A stretch of DNA of 64,000 bases from Fictibacillus nanhaiensis (GCF_019801215.1 NZ_JAHVJO010000002.1:434001-498000); one strand, 5' to 3'; shown: positions 1-8,262, counted from the first letter of the stretch. The notes: a model not told the origin generated them from the sequence alone. Translations and numbers: made by a program.

Positions 1-565
1 ACAACACGATAAAAAAGGCTAATAGAAACAGGCTGCCTATTCCCCATTGCAGCACTACCCATAACTTTTGAAACGCGCCATTCGAAAAAACACCTTCTAG
101 ATAAACCCTTAGCACTTTTTCAAATAAAGGCACAATGACTGAGAATACGATTACAATCATAAAACCTATCGTCAATACAAGACTTTCTGCAATTTGTCGT
201 AAACTGCTCGTTTCACTTCTCACTTCATACGCATCATTCAGAATACGTTTCATGGATTGAAACCCCTTCGATGAAATCCATATGGTCACGATTAAACCGA
301 GGGATAACAGATGTCCTTCCTGCTTCATTACCGTGTACGATAATGTCTTTTCCATCATCTCATACGTACTTTCAGGGGCATACGGCTGAATGAGCCTTAA
401 TATGTTCTCTTCCTTTATAGGCAGATACGTCAGCAGCGAATAGATCACCAAAAGAAACGGAAAGACGGACATGAGAAAGTAATACGCCATCTGTGCCGAT
501 AGATCGTTCACTCTCATGCTGAAGTACCGATCACTTAATTCGTTTAGGACGTGAATGATGTTCAT
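1..565 (-). CDS. YihY/BrkB-family membrane protein, partial (3' end outside window)
   Basis: The frame is open from an ATG at 565 to the left edge, so only the N-terminal 188 residues are present. They begin MNIIHVLNELSDRYF and contain hydrophobic segments around MAYYFLMSVFPFLLV and near residues 120-145, matching the start of the YihY/UPF0761 (formerly 'ribonuclease BN') family of multi-pass membrane proteins of about 270-300 residues. The motif in which a helix follows 'AQMAYYFLMSVFPF' is typical of this family. Known members are integral inner-membrane proteins of unclear biochemical role. A ribosome binding site (GAGGTG) sits 7-8 nt before the ATG. No neighbour in the window points to a function. 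The family assignment is by recall of motif pattern and is fairly secure; the activity is unknown. Confidence 0.8.
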   Translation of the reverse strand, partial: MNIIHVLNELSDRYFSMRVNDLSAQMAYYFLMSVFPFLLVIYSLLTYLPIKEENILRLIQPYAPESTYEMMEKTLSYTVMKQEGHLLSLGLIVTIWISSKGFQSMKRILNDAYEVRSETSSLRQIAESLVLTIGFMIVIVFSVIVPLFEKVLRVYLEGVFSNGAFQKLWVVLQWGIGSLFLLAFFIVL

Positions 566-1080
566 GGCTTAACACCTCGCATCTAAAAAGAACCTGTAAA
601 CAGGCTATCTTTACTAGAATACGTGTGCAGATTACCAATTAGAGCAATTATTTTATTTAAAAAGAGTACCTCTATAAAAGTAACGGGTTCTCTTTTGAGG
701 GAGAAAACGAGAAAAAATAAGCCAAATCGCATAGTAATTAGCATCATAAATCGCAACGAAATTAGTTGTGGTTCTTTTTTGATATATAAGGATTTTGGTG
801 AAAACACACCACATTTATTACCTTAATCATCACCCTAATTAGCATAGTTTTTAGCAAGATGACAATAGCTATTGTCACGCGACGATTTGATATGTTAATT
901 CGCTTGTCAATTAACCTGCCATTCTTAACGAAAAAGAATAAAAAAAACGATAAAATCGAATATATTATAAGGTTAAAAATAAGGAGTTTCTTATTCAATA
1001 AAAGGGCTGGTTAATTTAATGAACCGTTTTTAGAAACTTTAATAACGTATGTAACGTCTTTTTGATTAAGGGGGAATATT
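566..1080. other. Intergenic region without a supported gene
   Basis: This 515-bp AT-rich stretch separates two divergently oriented genes, the YihY-type gene on the minus strand and the lipoprotein gene on the plus strand. Short open frames on both strands lack a ribosome binding site and have no recognisable protein character. It presumably holds the two promoters; I cannot assign -35/-10 boxes with confidence. Confidence 0.5.
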
Positions 1081-1512
1081 ATGAAAAAGTTATATATTTT
1101 ATTAGCTGTACTTAGTTTTGCGTTACTGGGTTGTTCTCAAGAACCAACTACTGAAATTGAATTAGAATTGAATAAAAATCAATCAAATGAAATTGAAGAA
1201 GTAGTAAATAATCACAATGACATTAAGAACTTAGAGGGTTTAGATAGATTTGTTAAGAATGTAGAAAATCAAAATGAAGCTAAAATTAATTATATTCAGT
1301 ATGGGATAGAGGGACAAAAAGGTGTTAGGACATTGAAGTTTGATGGAGAAGAAATTAATGTTTCTCATAGTGTAAATGGTGATTTTATTGAGGAATATAA
1401 TTGCCAAAAAATAAAAATTGAAACAGAAAAAGACATTAAAAAATATATTCTCAGCGAGTGTACAGGAAATTATAATGGTGACTTCGAGTTGTTATCAATC
1501 CAAAATAAATGA
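1081..1512 (+). CDS. Lipoprotein, DUF4362-like
   Basis: A 143-residue protein starts at an ATG preceded by AAGGGGG. Residues 1-18 form a lipoprotein signal peptide with lipobox LLGC, so the mature protein should be anchored to the outer face of the membrane through the Cys. The mature part is acidic and contains the pattern 'NNHNDIKNLEGLDRFVKNVE', 'YGIEGQKGVRTLKFDGEEINV' and a C-terminal 'YILSECTG', which resembles the DUF4362 domain of small Bacillus lipoproteins, whose role is unknown. It appears monocistronic, with its own promoter region upstream and a strong terminator 35 nt after the stop. The lipoprotein call is firm; the DUF assignment is by recall. Confidence 0.8.
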   Translation: MKKLYILLAVLSFALLGCSQEPTTEIELELNKNQSNEIEEVVNNHNDIKNLEGLDRFVKNVENQNEAKINYIQYGIEGQKGVRTLKFDGEEINVSHSVNGDFIEEYNCQKIKIETEKDIKKYILSECTGNYNGDFELLSIQNK

Positions 1513-1546
1513 CCTATCGGGTACATTAATTGAATAAGGGTATAAG

Positions 1547-1577
1547 AAAACGACCAGACGAAAATCTGGTCGTTTTT
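1547..1577 (+). terminator. Rho-independent terminator
   Basis: The 12-bp stem AAAACGACCAGA / TCTGGTCGTTTT encloses a 6-nt loop and is followed by T residues, 35 nt after the lipoprotein stop. Its core stem (AACGACCAGA) recurs at 26141-26169 behind a subtilase gene. Confidence 0.9.
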
Positions 1578-1694
1578 AATGTCATTTACCTATCCAATGA
1601 TAGTGCTATTTCCCCTGCTAAAAGGCTTGCGAATTATGATTTTCTCCTCCAAAAGAGAACCCCTTATATAAAAGAGACACTCCTTTTTAATCCT

Positions 1695-2990
1695 CTATTC
1701 TCCAATTCCCTTTGCTGCAGCTTTTACTAAAGCCACTGTCTGATCGACTGTGTTTTTCCGGAATTCTTTAAATTCATCTGTAATGTAAACAGATTTATCT
1801 TCTGGATAGTATTCTTGAGCTGCGATATGAAGGTGACCGCCCGGAATGTCATATGCTTTGAGCCCTATGCGTACACGATTGGATCGGTATTGACTCTCAT
1901 TAGAAAGATAACTTCCACCCCCGCCTTGTCTTGCCTTTGATTCTGGAGTTGGACCGTTTTCATGACAAACATATGGATCGTCATAGTTTGGCGGGAGCCA
2001 CTCACAAACTTTATCATTCCTAAATACTGGCCATGGACCTGTTTCAGCGTCAATCATCGCTTCAACCGGAAGTGTCGTCTCAATAAATTCCGGGAGTGCC
2101 TCTGGCATCGGCCAATGAGAAACAGGCGGAATGACTTCTGATCGATTCTCCAGTTTGTTGTCAGCGCCCGTATGCCAGCGGCCAGCAAACCCTTCAATTG
2201 CCATTTTGCGAGGTCCGCCCTGACTGATTGTCATTATTAAGTCCACTCTATCTTTGCCTTTTTTTAGATATGGTCCAAACGTATCTTCTACAATCCCCTC
2301 TTCAAAGTCATCCCATCGAACAGGGAAATTAGCAGCTTGGATCATTGCTGGCCCATCATCTGTCCACACCCACTGTCCATCAAGCTGCAAACCGCTTGCC
2401 CCTGAAGGATTCGTGCGTCTAAATTCTTGTTCCAGACGATATGGATCAAATCCACTTACAAGAATTCGTTTAACTCGTTTCCCCTTTGGAAATTCAATCG
2501 AAGTTATTCCTCTTGATGTATATTCTAGCTTCTTCATTAGCTGTTCTCTTTCTTCCTCCGTCACCTCAAAATCAGGTTCCCACTGGCGAAGAGCACTTGT
2601 CATATGCAATCTTGCCCAATACAGTGGACGGTCATCATATGTATCGAGATCACCCAAGTCGGGTCTTTTTCCTTGCGCACGATCGACAGCCGTTTTCCAA
2701 AGTGATGTCCCATGTTGTTTCATCACCTTTTCAGCTTTTTCAGCATTCTGCGCTGAACACAGGTCCCGCTTGAATTTCCCAACGTACTGCGTAAATTCGC
2801 TATCCTCTAAAATTTGTTGAGGAATCGGAAAACCTTCCTCAATCCTTTGTTCTTCAGGTGATAGTGGGATGCTAGTGTTATAACAGTGTTGCTTACCCTG
2901 GGCTTGTACCACTGATTCTTTTTCAGAAAACATAATTATAAAAAGAAAAACAGCGGAGAAAACGGTAAAATATCTTATTTCTTTTTTCAT
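1695..2990 (-). CDS. Secreted pyroglutamyl-peptidase-fold (C15-like) protein with Ser at the catalytic Cys position
   Basis: A 431-residue protein with a signal peptide (about residues 1-30, ending VVQAQG) and a GAGGAGGT ribosome binding site. Its C-terminal two thirds follow the pyroglutamyl peptidase I (C15) plan: 'ILVSGFDPY' (176-184) for the N-terminal strand; 'SQGGPRKMAIEGFAGR' (256-271) matching the AGGR...ER.A.N block with catalytic Glu at E266; 'LSNESQYRSNRVRIG' (362-376) matching the SNTAGT.VCNH.MYG block; and 'GGHLHIA' (384-390) matching the catalytic His block. In this alignment the nucleophilic Cys is Ser370. C15 enzymes remove N-terminal pyroglutamate and are cytosolic and about 215 residues long; this one is exported, twice as long, and has an extra 150-residue N-terminal region with cysteines at 36, 78, 329 and 342. 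Downstream lies pxpA, which consumes 5-oxoproline. Activity is uncertain. Confidence 0.7.
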   Translation of the reverse strand: MKKEIRYFTVFSAVFLFIIMFSEKESVVQAQGKQHCYNTSIPLSPEEQRIEEGFPIPQQILEDSEFTQYVGKFKRDLCSAQNAEKAEKVMKQHGTSLWKTAVDRAQGKRPDLGDLDTYDDRPLYWARLHMTSALRQWEPDFEVTEEEREQLMKKLEYTSRGITSIEFPKGKRVKRILVSGFDPYRLEQEFRRTNPSGASGLQLDGQWVWTDDGPAMIQAANFPVRWDDFEEGIVEDTFGPYLKKGKDRVDLIMTISQGGPRKMAIEGFAGRWHTGADNKLENRSEVIPPVSHWPMPEALPEFIETTLPVEAMIDAETGPWPVFRNDKVCEWLPPNYDDPYVCHENGPTPESKARQGGGGSYLSNESQYRSNRVRIGLKAYDIPGGHLHIAAQEYYPEDKSVYITDEFKEFRKNTVDQTVALVKAAAKGIGE

Positions 2991-3144
2991 AATAGACCTC
3001 CTCTTTTGTTTGGTACGAGACGAAAGATTCAGTTCTATTGTAAAATAAGAAAAATTTTAATTGAATAGTATGAATTGTTCAAATAATATTTAAATTGTAT
3101 AGTAAAATAGGATTTCAAAACAGTTATCAGGACTTTAGGGGTAT

Positions 3145-3178
3145 AAAAAAGACAAGAATGTCATCATTCTTGCCTTTT
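3145..3178 (-). terminator. Rho-independent terminator of pxpA
   Basis: On the minus strand the stem AAAAGGCAAGAATG pairs with CATTCTTGTCTTTT (one mismatch) around a 4-nt loop and runs into T residues, 19 nt past the pxpA stop. Confidence 0.85.
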
Positions 3179-3196
3179 TACTTTTTACTTTCATTT

Positions 3197-3964
3197 TTAA
3201 ATGGAGTTCCCTATTTTTCGAACCGCTATCCCGGACTCCTCAAGCGTTTGCCTAATTTTCTTTGCAAACGATAAGGCATGCGCTCCATCCCCATGAATAC
3301 AAACGGTATCTGCTGTGATCGCGACATCCACGTCTTGCTGCGTCATCACTTTTCCCTCTTTTACCATGCGAACGACTTGTCTCACCGCTTTATCATCGTC
3401 TGTAATCATGCAGTTTGGCAATCTGCGGGAAGTCAATGTGCAATCCTGTTGATACGTTCGATCGGCAAAAACCTCTGATGCCGTGCGTAGTCCAGCTCTC
3501 TCTCCAGCCTTCACCAATTCGCCGCCAGCGAGTCCAAATAAAATCAGCTCGGGGTTCACTTTATATACCGCTTCTGCAATCGCCTCAGACAACTCTTGAT
3601 TAACAGCAGCCATGTTGTAGAGTGCTCCATGTGGTTTCACATGCTGAATCCTACCGCCTTCTGCTTGAACAAAAGCCCAAAGCGAACCGATCTGATAGAC
3701 GACCATCTCATATGCTTCTTGAGGGGTAATATCCATGTTGCGTCGCCCAAATCCTGCGAGGTCAGGCAATCCTGGATGCACACCGATTCCAACACCATGC
3801 TCAAGCGCCAATTTTACCGTTTTTTGCATGGTTGCCGGATCACCCGCATGAAAACCACACGCAATGTTAGCAGAGGTTACGTACTTTAGAATCTCTTCAT
3901 CCGTCCCAAGCCGGTAAGCCCCGAAACTCTCACCCATATCGCAGTTAATATCAATGACACTCAT
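3197..3964 (-). CDS. pxpA: 5-oxoprolinase subunit PxpA (LamB/YcsF family)
   Basis: The 255-residue protein has the full length and hallmarks of the LamB/YcsF family: '[11 protein letters not shown]' at the N terminus, '[12 protein letters not shown]' near residue 33, '[13 protein letters not shown]', 'KPHGALYN', and 'CIHGDGAHA' near the C terminus, where conserved His, Asp and Cys residues line the active site. PxpA works with PxpB and PxpC to hydrolyse 5-oxo-L-proline to L-glutamate with ATP in the cytoplasm. Neither pxpB nor pxpC is in this window, so the partner subunits must be encoded elsewhere or the gene acts alone. The ATG has a GGAGG site 8 nt upstream, and a 16-bp palindrome lies 18 nt upstream of the start, between promoter and gene. 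The secreted C15-like gene lies just downstream in the same direction, separated by a terminator. Confidence 0.93.
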   Translation of the reverse strand: MSVIDINCDMGESFGAYRLGTDEEILKYVTSANIACGFHAGDPATMQKTVKLALEHGVGIGVHPGLPDLAGFGRRNMDITPQEAYEMVVYQIGSLWAFVQAEGGRIQHVKPHGALYNMAAVNQELSEAIAEAVYKVNPELILFGLAGGELVKAGERAGLRTASEVFADRTYQQDCTLTSRRLPNCMITDDDKAVRQVVRMVKEGKVMTQQDVDVAITADTVCIHGDGAHALSFAKKIRQTLEESGIAVRKIGNSI

Positions 3965-3982
3965 GCAATGACCTCCTTCATT

Positions 3983-3998
3983 TTAAACACGTGTTTAA
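3983..3998. promoter_or_regulatory. 16-bp palindrome TTAAACRNNYGTTTAA, copy 1 (pxpA leader)
   Basis: Perfect palindrome TTAAACACGTGTTTAA, ending 18 nt upstream of the pxpA ATG and just upstream of its ribosome binding site. The placement suggests an operator. It is one of six sites sharing the same 12 fixed positions in the window. Confidence 0.6.
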
Positions 3999-4070
3999 TT
4001 TATCCCAACTGTACGACAAGTTTGATCTATTGTAAAATGATTAGTAAGACAAGAAAAGGAGGTGAAAAAT

Positions 4071-4673
4071 GTGGAAAAAGTGTTGAATGAAATTTTAGCG
4101 CAACTAGGCAGCCTTAACTCAAAATTCAGCAGTTTGGAAACTGGACAGAATGAGTTAAACAATAAAGTACATTCTATTGAAACTGGACAGATCGAGCTAA
4201 ACAATAAAGTACATTCAATCGAAACAAGACAGAATGAGTTAAACAATAAAGTACATTCAATTGAAACTGGACAGAACGAGTTAAACAATAAAGTACATTC
4301 AATCGAAACTGGACAGAACGAGTTAAACAATAAAGTACATTCAATTGAAACTGGACAGATCGAGTTAACCAATAAAGTTCATTCACTCGAAACTGGACAG
4401 ATTGAGTTAAACAATAAAGTACATTCAATCGAAACTGGACAGAACGAGTTAAACAATAAAGTACATTCAATCGAAACTGGACAGAACGAATTAAAGAGTT
4501 CAATGGAATCTAATTTTAAAGAAATTCGGGATATTGTTACTCGCATTGAGATTAACCAGAACGACGATGTCATTGCCTTATTAAAAACATTTAATAAAAA
4601 TACCAATGCAAAAACAGAAGCTTTAAATAAAAGGCTGTTTCAAGTGGAATCCAAGCTAGAAGCCTCCAATTAA
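4071..4673 (+). CDS. Coiled-coil repeat protein
   Basis: I start the gene at the GTG at 4071 because AAAGGAGGTG (4055-4064) lies 6 nt upstream; an in-frame GTG at 4062 is part of that ribosome binding site. The product is 200 residues. After a short N-terminal segment (MEKVLNEILAQLGSLNSKFSSLETGQNEL) come eight 14-residue units of the type NNKVHSIETGQNEL, with hydrophobic residues spaced as in a heptad coiled coil (14 residues is two heptads), then a tail with 'FKEIRDIVTRIE' and a lysine-rich end. No signal peptide or membrane segment is seen, so it is probably cytoplasmic and oligomeric. Bacillus genomes carry similar repeat proteins of unknown function. Antisense open frames over the repeat are artefacts of the 42-bp periodicity. 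Confidence 0.75.
   Translation: MEKVLNEILAQLGSLNSKFSSLETGQNELNNKVHSIETGQIELNNKVHSIETRQNELNNKVHSIETGQNELNNKVHSIETGQNELNNKVHSIETGQIELTNKVHSLETGQIELNNKVHSIETGQNELNNKVHSIETGQNELKSSMESNFKEIRDIVTRIEINQNDDVIALLKTFNKNTNAKTEALNKRLFQVESKLEASN
4158..4493 (+). repeat. Eight tandem 42-bp units inside the coiled-coil gene
   Basis: Units begin at 4158, 4200, 4242, 4284, 4326, 4368, 4410 and 4452, each encoding 14 residues, with a partial unit before the first (4131-4157). They differ by only a few bases, for example Gln-Asn versus Gln-Ile variants, so the array is likely able to change copy number by slippage or recombination without shifting the frame. Confidence 0.95.
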
Positions 4674-4748
4674 AGCACCTCTTTTTAAAAACATCAAACG
4701 TAACTACCTCAATAAACTTCATACATTCTCAAAACCTAAATCATTAGG

Positions 4749-4785
4749 AAGCCCCTTGAGAACCAAGGGGCTATTTTATTTTCTT
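4749..4785 (+). terminator. Rho-independent terminator
   Basis: Stem AGCCCCTT / AAGGGGCT with a 7-nt loop followed by attttatttt. It ends the coiled-coil gene and overlaps the stop codon of the convergent glycerate kinase gene. Confidence 0.8.
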
Positions 4786-5910
4786 TATCATTCGAGCGAT
4801 GTTCTCTGCTGTTTTTTCCACATTTTCTCGTCCATTAAGAAGTGCCTCTTCCAACGAAATCGCTCCGTTCACCACACTGAATACCGCATCAATACCATGC
4901 TCGAATACGGTATTATAATCTCCGCCAATGCTGCCTGCAATTGCTACAACAGGAACATCTCCCGCAATTAATTTTGCTCGTTTTGCTACTCCAACGGGTG
5001 CTTTTCCGTGAACCGTCTGTGCGTCCATCCGTCCTTCACCTGTAATCACAAGGTCTGCGCCAGCCACTTTTTCATCAAAACCGATCACATCCAGCACGAG
5101 ATGAATTCCGCTCTGTAAGTTTCCATCTAAAAATGCCACGACTCCAGCACCGAGCCCTCCTGCTGCACCTGCACCTGGAAGCTCATCCACCGCCACACCA
5201 AGGTCTCGCTCTACTACTTCAGCGTACGTTTTTAAACAACTGTTTAAAAATCCGACCATTTCAGGAGTAGCGCCTTTTTGCGGACCAAATACCGCAGATG
5301 CACCAAGTGGACCTGTTAACGGATTTGTTACATCACACGCCACATCTACGTGTACAGACTTTAAGCGTTCATCCATTCCGGATACATCGATCGACACCAA
5401 CTCGCTCAAAGCTCCTCCGCCAGGCCGTAGCTCCTCACCATTTAGATCCAAAAACTTTACACCGAGTGCCTGAGCCATCCCTGCTCCGCCATCGTTCGTC
5501 GCCGATCCGCCAAGCCCCAGCACAATCCGCTCCACTCTATGCTCAAGCGCATGTAAGATCAATTCACCCGTCCCACGAGTGGTCGTCACCAAAGGATTGC
5601 GCATCTCTATCGGAACGAGGTGCAAACCAGAAGCTGCAGCCATCTCAATCACCGCTGTCTTTCCGTCACCTGTTAATCCGTAAAAAGCTTCCACGGGATT
5701 GCCGAGCGGGCCCGTTACATGAACCTTTACAATCTCACCACTGGTCGCATCAACGACAGACTGAACCGTTCCTTCACCACCATCACCAACGGGAACCTGC
5801 ACATACTGAGCATGCGGCAAAACTTTCCGAAATCCTGCTTCAATCGCCACACAAACTTCAGCTGCCGACATGCTTTCTTTAAACGAATCAGGAGCGATGA
5901 CAATCTTCAA
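4771..5910 (-). CDS. Glycerate kinase (GlxK/GarK family)
   Basis: The product is a 379-residue glycerate kinase, which phosphorylates D-glycerate with ATP to a phosphoglycerate and feeds glyoxylate or sugar-acid breakdown into glycolysis. I place the start at the TTG at 5910: GAGGGTG lies about 6 nt upstream and the protein then begins KIVIAPDSFKESMSA, the usual N terminus; the frame upstream encodes nothing family-like. Other family blocks are 'VPVGDGGEGTV', 'GLTGDGKTAVIEMA' and 'LGLGGSATNDGGAGMAQALG', which form the nucleotide and substrate sites. It is a single gene, convergent with the coiled-coil gene and divergent from pssA. A copy of the TTAAAC...GTTTAA palindrome lies inside the coding sequence at 5232-5247. 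Confidence 0.92.
   Translation of the reverse strand: MKIVIAPDSFKESMSAAEVCVAIEAGFRKVLPHAQYVQVPVGDGGEGTVQSVVDATSGEIVKVHVTGPLGNPVEAFYGLTGDGKTAVIEMAAASGLHLVPIEMRNPLVTTTRGTGELILHALEHRVERIVLGLGGSATNDGGAGMAQALGVKFLDLNGEELRPGGGALSELVSIDVSGMDERLKSVHVDVACDVTNPLTGPLGASAVFGPQKGATPEMVGFLNSCLKTYAEVVERDLGVAVDELPGAGAAGGLGAGVVAFLDGNLQSGIHLVLDVIGFDEKVAGADLVITGEGRMDAQTVHGKAPVGVAKRAKLIAGDVPVVAIAGSIGGDYNTVFEHGIDAVFSVVNGAISLEEALLNGRENVEKTAENIARMIKKIK
5232..5247. promoter_or_regulatory. 16-bp palindrome, copy 2 (inside glycerate kinase)
   Basis: TTAAACAACTGTTTAA, a member of the TTAAACRNNYGTTTAA set. It is intragenic, so if it binds protein the role is not simple promoter control of this gene. Confidence 0.5.
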
Positions 5911-6064
5911 TTTGTTCACCCTCTTTTTTAAAAATTCACATAAATTTACCGATAAACATGATAAGCTTAATGAATAAGATTCTTTGGATTTTGGAAAAGA
6001 TATAACGTTTCGAACGCGAATCATCTATTATAGAAAGTATAGTATTCTTTTAAGGACGTGAACA

Positions 6065-6790
6065 ATGAAAAAACATATCCCGAACTTATTAACCTTAGGA
6101 AATCTTTATTGTGGCTTTCTATCAATTGCATACGTCATGCAAGGCGATATCCGAAACGCGACCATCCTTATTTTTATCGCGATTATGCTGGATGCCTTAG
6201 ACGGCAGAGCAGCAAGGATATTAGGCGTTTCAAATGCTATTGGGAAGGAATTAGATTCTCTTGCAGATGTCGTTTCATTCGGAGTGGCTCCCGCGTTTCT
6301 TGTAGCCCATACCTATTTTGCGCATCTTGATATGTGGGGAGTCATCGTTGCCGGTCTGTTCCCGCTATTCGGTGCGTATCGACTCGCGCGCTTCAATATT
6401 ACATCTTCAGAAGAATCGATGAAATACTTTAGAGGAATTCCGATTACATTAGCTGGTGGTATCGTGGCTTTCTTGATTCTTTTTTCAAAAAGCATCCCGT
6501 TATGGATATTCGTTCTTCTCTATTATGGACTGGCACTCTTGATGGTCAGCACGAAAAAAATCCCGAGCTTCAAAGACATTCCACTGCCAAGATACGGGAC
6601 GCTTGTAACGTTGTTCTTATTTTATATGTTTTATCTTGTTGCCAAAAATCAGTTTGCAAGTGTACCCATCTTCTTTTACGTTGCACTCGGTCTATACATT
6701 TTGTTCATTGTAGGCAGATTCATTAAAGTAAAAGAAATCAGAATACGAAGAAGACCGCGACGCCCTCGTCGGATAAGGAAGAAAAAATAA
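6065..6790 (+). CDS. pssA: CDP-diacylglycerol--serine O-phosphatidyltransferase
   Basis: A 241-residue integral membrane enzyme that makes phosphatidylserine from CDP-diacylglycerol and L-serine, the first step to phosphatidylethanolamine. The CDP-alcohol phosphotransferase motif D-x2-D-G-x2-A-R-x8-G-x3-D-x3-D is perfect: D43, D46, G47, A50, R51, G60, D64 and D68. These residues bind the two metal ions and the CDP group. About six to eight hydrophobic segments follow, and the tail is a cluster of Arg and Lys. AAGGACGTG precedes the ATG. In B. subtilis pssA is followed by other lipid genes including psd; here it stands alone, ended by its own terminator. Confidence 0.95.
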   Translation: MKKHIPNLLTLGNLYCGFLSIAYVMQGDIRNATILIFIAIMLDALDGRAARILGVSNAIGKELDSLADVVSFGVAPAFLVAHTYFAHLDMWGVIVAGLFPLFGAYRLARFNITSSEESMKYFRGIPITLAGGIVAFLILFSKSIPLWIFVLLYYGLALLMVSTKKIPSFKDIPLPRYGTLVTLFLFYMFYLVAKNQFASVPIFFYVALGLYILFIVGRFIKVKEIRIRRRPRRPRRIRKKK

Positions 6791-6815
6791 ACCCGTTAGA
6801 TGCGGGTTTTTTTAT
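6789..6815 (+). terminator. Rho-independent terminator of pssA
   Basis: Stem AAACCCG / CGGGTTT, 7-nt loop, then a run of seven T. The stem begins in the stop codon. Confidence 0.9.
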
Positions 6816-6927
6816 TTTCATCAATCATCTTTTTACCCCTCCTTTCATATAATGAGTTAATACAAGAAATGTGGTTGAACCATTACCGAAAGAAATGGAC
6901 AAATCATGTTTTGAAAGGAGAGATCGT

Positions 6928-7257
6928 ATGAGCGATTATCCGAACATGAGGGAGTTTTACCAAAAAGGGCTCATTCTTATCGGAGAGAATGATCGAGCAG
7001 CTCTTTTAAACAAATCTCAGGAAAATGCATCGCTTGAAGGATCCACACACTGGCTCATTGCGATGGAAGGAAGCGAAAAGCAACCCGACATCTTTCATTG
7101 GAAGGTTTTCATCTATCCTTCTGAAACAAATAGAGTGAACTGTTATAAAACGCCGTATTATGCCTCTCCACATTTTTCATCCATTCACGACGCCATCAAC
7201 TTTTCAAACGAACTGAGCCAAAAAGCACGAGAAGATCAACTAAATACCCTCGAATAG
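6928..7257 (+). CDS. Hypothetical small protein
   Basis: I choose the ATG at 6928 because GAAAGGAG lies 7 nt upstream; an earlier in-frame start at 6871 lacks a site. The 109-residue product begins MSDYPNMREFYQKGL and has no signal peptide or membrane segment. It is rich in aromatic and polar residues ('THWLIAMEGSEKQPD', 'WKVFIYPSE') and reads like a genuine soluble globular protein. I do not recognise a family. It sits between pssA and a DUF2628-type gene, both also on the plus strand, with 113 nt and 200 nt gaps, so co-transcription is possible but not evident. Confidence 0.65.
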   Translation: MSDYPNMREFYQKGLILIGENDRAALLNKSQENASLEGSTHWLIAMEGSEKQPDIFHWKVFIYPSETNRVNCYKTPYYASPHFSSIHDAINFSNELSQKAREDQLNTLE

Positions 7258-7457
7258 AAATAAAAGATAGATAACGAGATTTACCCTCGCTTTTCTTTTT
7301 ACCCTCGTATGTGAAATAGTGTACATAAGCCTTACTGAAAATCATAGAACACCCGCAATGAAGTGGATTATAAACCAGTTCATTTTTTTATTATGTTTTT
7401 TTCCATTTTTTATCTATAATGAAGTTAGATTTTACCAAATAAGAAAAGAGGACTAAT

Positions 7458-8222
7458 ATGAACGAAGCTTTAAAGGAACCCGTTTTATTTGAAGAAGAAC
7501 ACAAAGTTGTACAAAAAAATACTGCCTATTACGATGTTAAATGGGGATATGTTGAGGATCCTGCACGTAATAACACGTGGAACTGGGTAGCTTTTTTCTT
7601 CTTTTCATTCTGGTTGGCCTATCGAAAAATGTATAAACCCTTTATTATGATAGGCACTTTGCACATTTTTTGGATGATTCCTTTTTTTCTAGTAGATTTC
7701 CCGCTATGGTTTTATTTTCTTTTTTATATGACCGTTGCTTCAGTAGTCGGACGAAACGGCAATCGTTGGTATTATAATTATGTTTCCAATGTTCAAAAAC
7801 AGGCCAAAACCATTTCCGTTCCTAAACAGGTAGCATTCTACAAAACAAAAGGCGGTGCAGACATTGGAATGATGCTCGGTCTCAACGCACTTTTTCACTT
7901 CCTTGTTTTTATCGCATTTGCCTTTTTATCTTCTTTACCCACTGAAACAAATGTGAAAGATGTTGTTCGTTTAAGTGGTGAAGGGACTGCATTAGAAAGC
8001 TCAACAGATAAACCAATATGGAAGTATGTTCGAAAAGAAAGCCGCTATCATGTAGTTGAATTCTCTGGCTTTGATTATCGCAGCAGTGAAGGTGTAAGAA
8101 TTGTTTTCCATGTATACCATGATAAATATACGTTTGATTGGAAAGAAATTTACATCGATGGTAAGAAATCAAATGAGAAGAAAGCTAAAGAATATCAACG
8201 GCGAATTGAGAAAATCAAATAA
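7458..8222 (+). CDS. DUF2628-like membrane protein
   Basis: The 254-residue product has an N-terminal soluble stretch, then 'NTWNWVAFFFFSFWLAYRKMYKPF', which matches the W.AF.F...W..YRKMY hallmark of DUF2628 membrane proteins. It then has two further hydrophobic segments (about 70-105), a segment near residues 138-160, and a C-terminal 90-residue domain that is probably extracytoplasmic. AAGAAAAGAGG precedes the ATG. The domain's function is not known. The C-terminal domain ('KYVRKESRYHVVEFSGFDYRS') is not one I can name. It appears monocistronic. Confidence 0.75.
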   Translation: MNEALKEPVLFEEEHKVVQKNTAYYDVKWGYVEDPARNNTWNWVAFFFFSFWLAYRKMYKPFIMIGTLHIFWMIPFFLVDFPLWFYFLFYMTVASVVGRNGNRWYYNYVSNVQKQAKTISVPKQVAFYKTKGGADIGMMLGLNALFHFLVFIAFAFLSSLPTETNVKDVVRLSGEGTALESSTDKPIWKYVRKESRYHVVEFSGFDYRSSEGVRIVFHVYHDKYTFDWKEIYIDGKKSNEKKAKEYQRRIEKIK

Positions 8223-8231
8223 GTCAACTTT

Positions 8232-8262
8232 ATAGAGCTGTGTTGGCAGCTCTATTTCTATA
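8232..8262 (+). terminator. Probable terminator
   Basis: Nine-bp stem ATAGAGCTG / CAGCTCTAT with a 6-nt loop directly after the DUF2628 gene. The T tract is weak (ttctataat). Confidence 0.65.

Noticed and set aside
762-998. Small membrane protein on the minus strand
   Set aside because: Hydrophobic and 78 codons long, but it starts at a TTG without a ribosome binding site in AT-rich DNA and shows no conserved pattern.
2254-2820. A 188-codon plus-strand frame opposite the C15-like gene
   Set aside because: It is the complement of a well supported secreted protein with signal peptide and motifs; its own translation is Ser/Cys-rich without domain character.
3983-3998. parS chromosome-partition site
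   Set aside because: The CACGTG core fits, but parS (TGTTNCACGTGAAACA) is not matched at the outer positions, and the other family members lack the core.
4158-4493. CRISPR array
   Set aside because: Units are contiguous, coding and without variable spacers.
3995-4606. Three antisense open frames of 75-125 codons over the 42-bp repeat
   Set aside because: They arise because a 42-bp unit without stops keeps all frames open. Their translations are repeats of the antisense strand and have no ribosome binding site.
5298-5882. A 194-codon plus-strand frame opposite glycerate kinase
   Set aside because: It is a His/Pro/Ser-rich shadow of the kinase gene on the other strand with no ribosome binding site.
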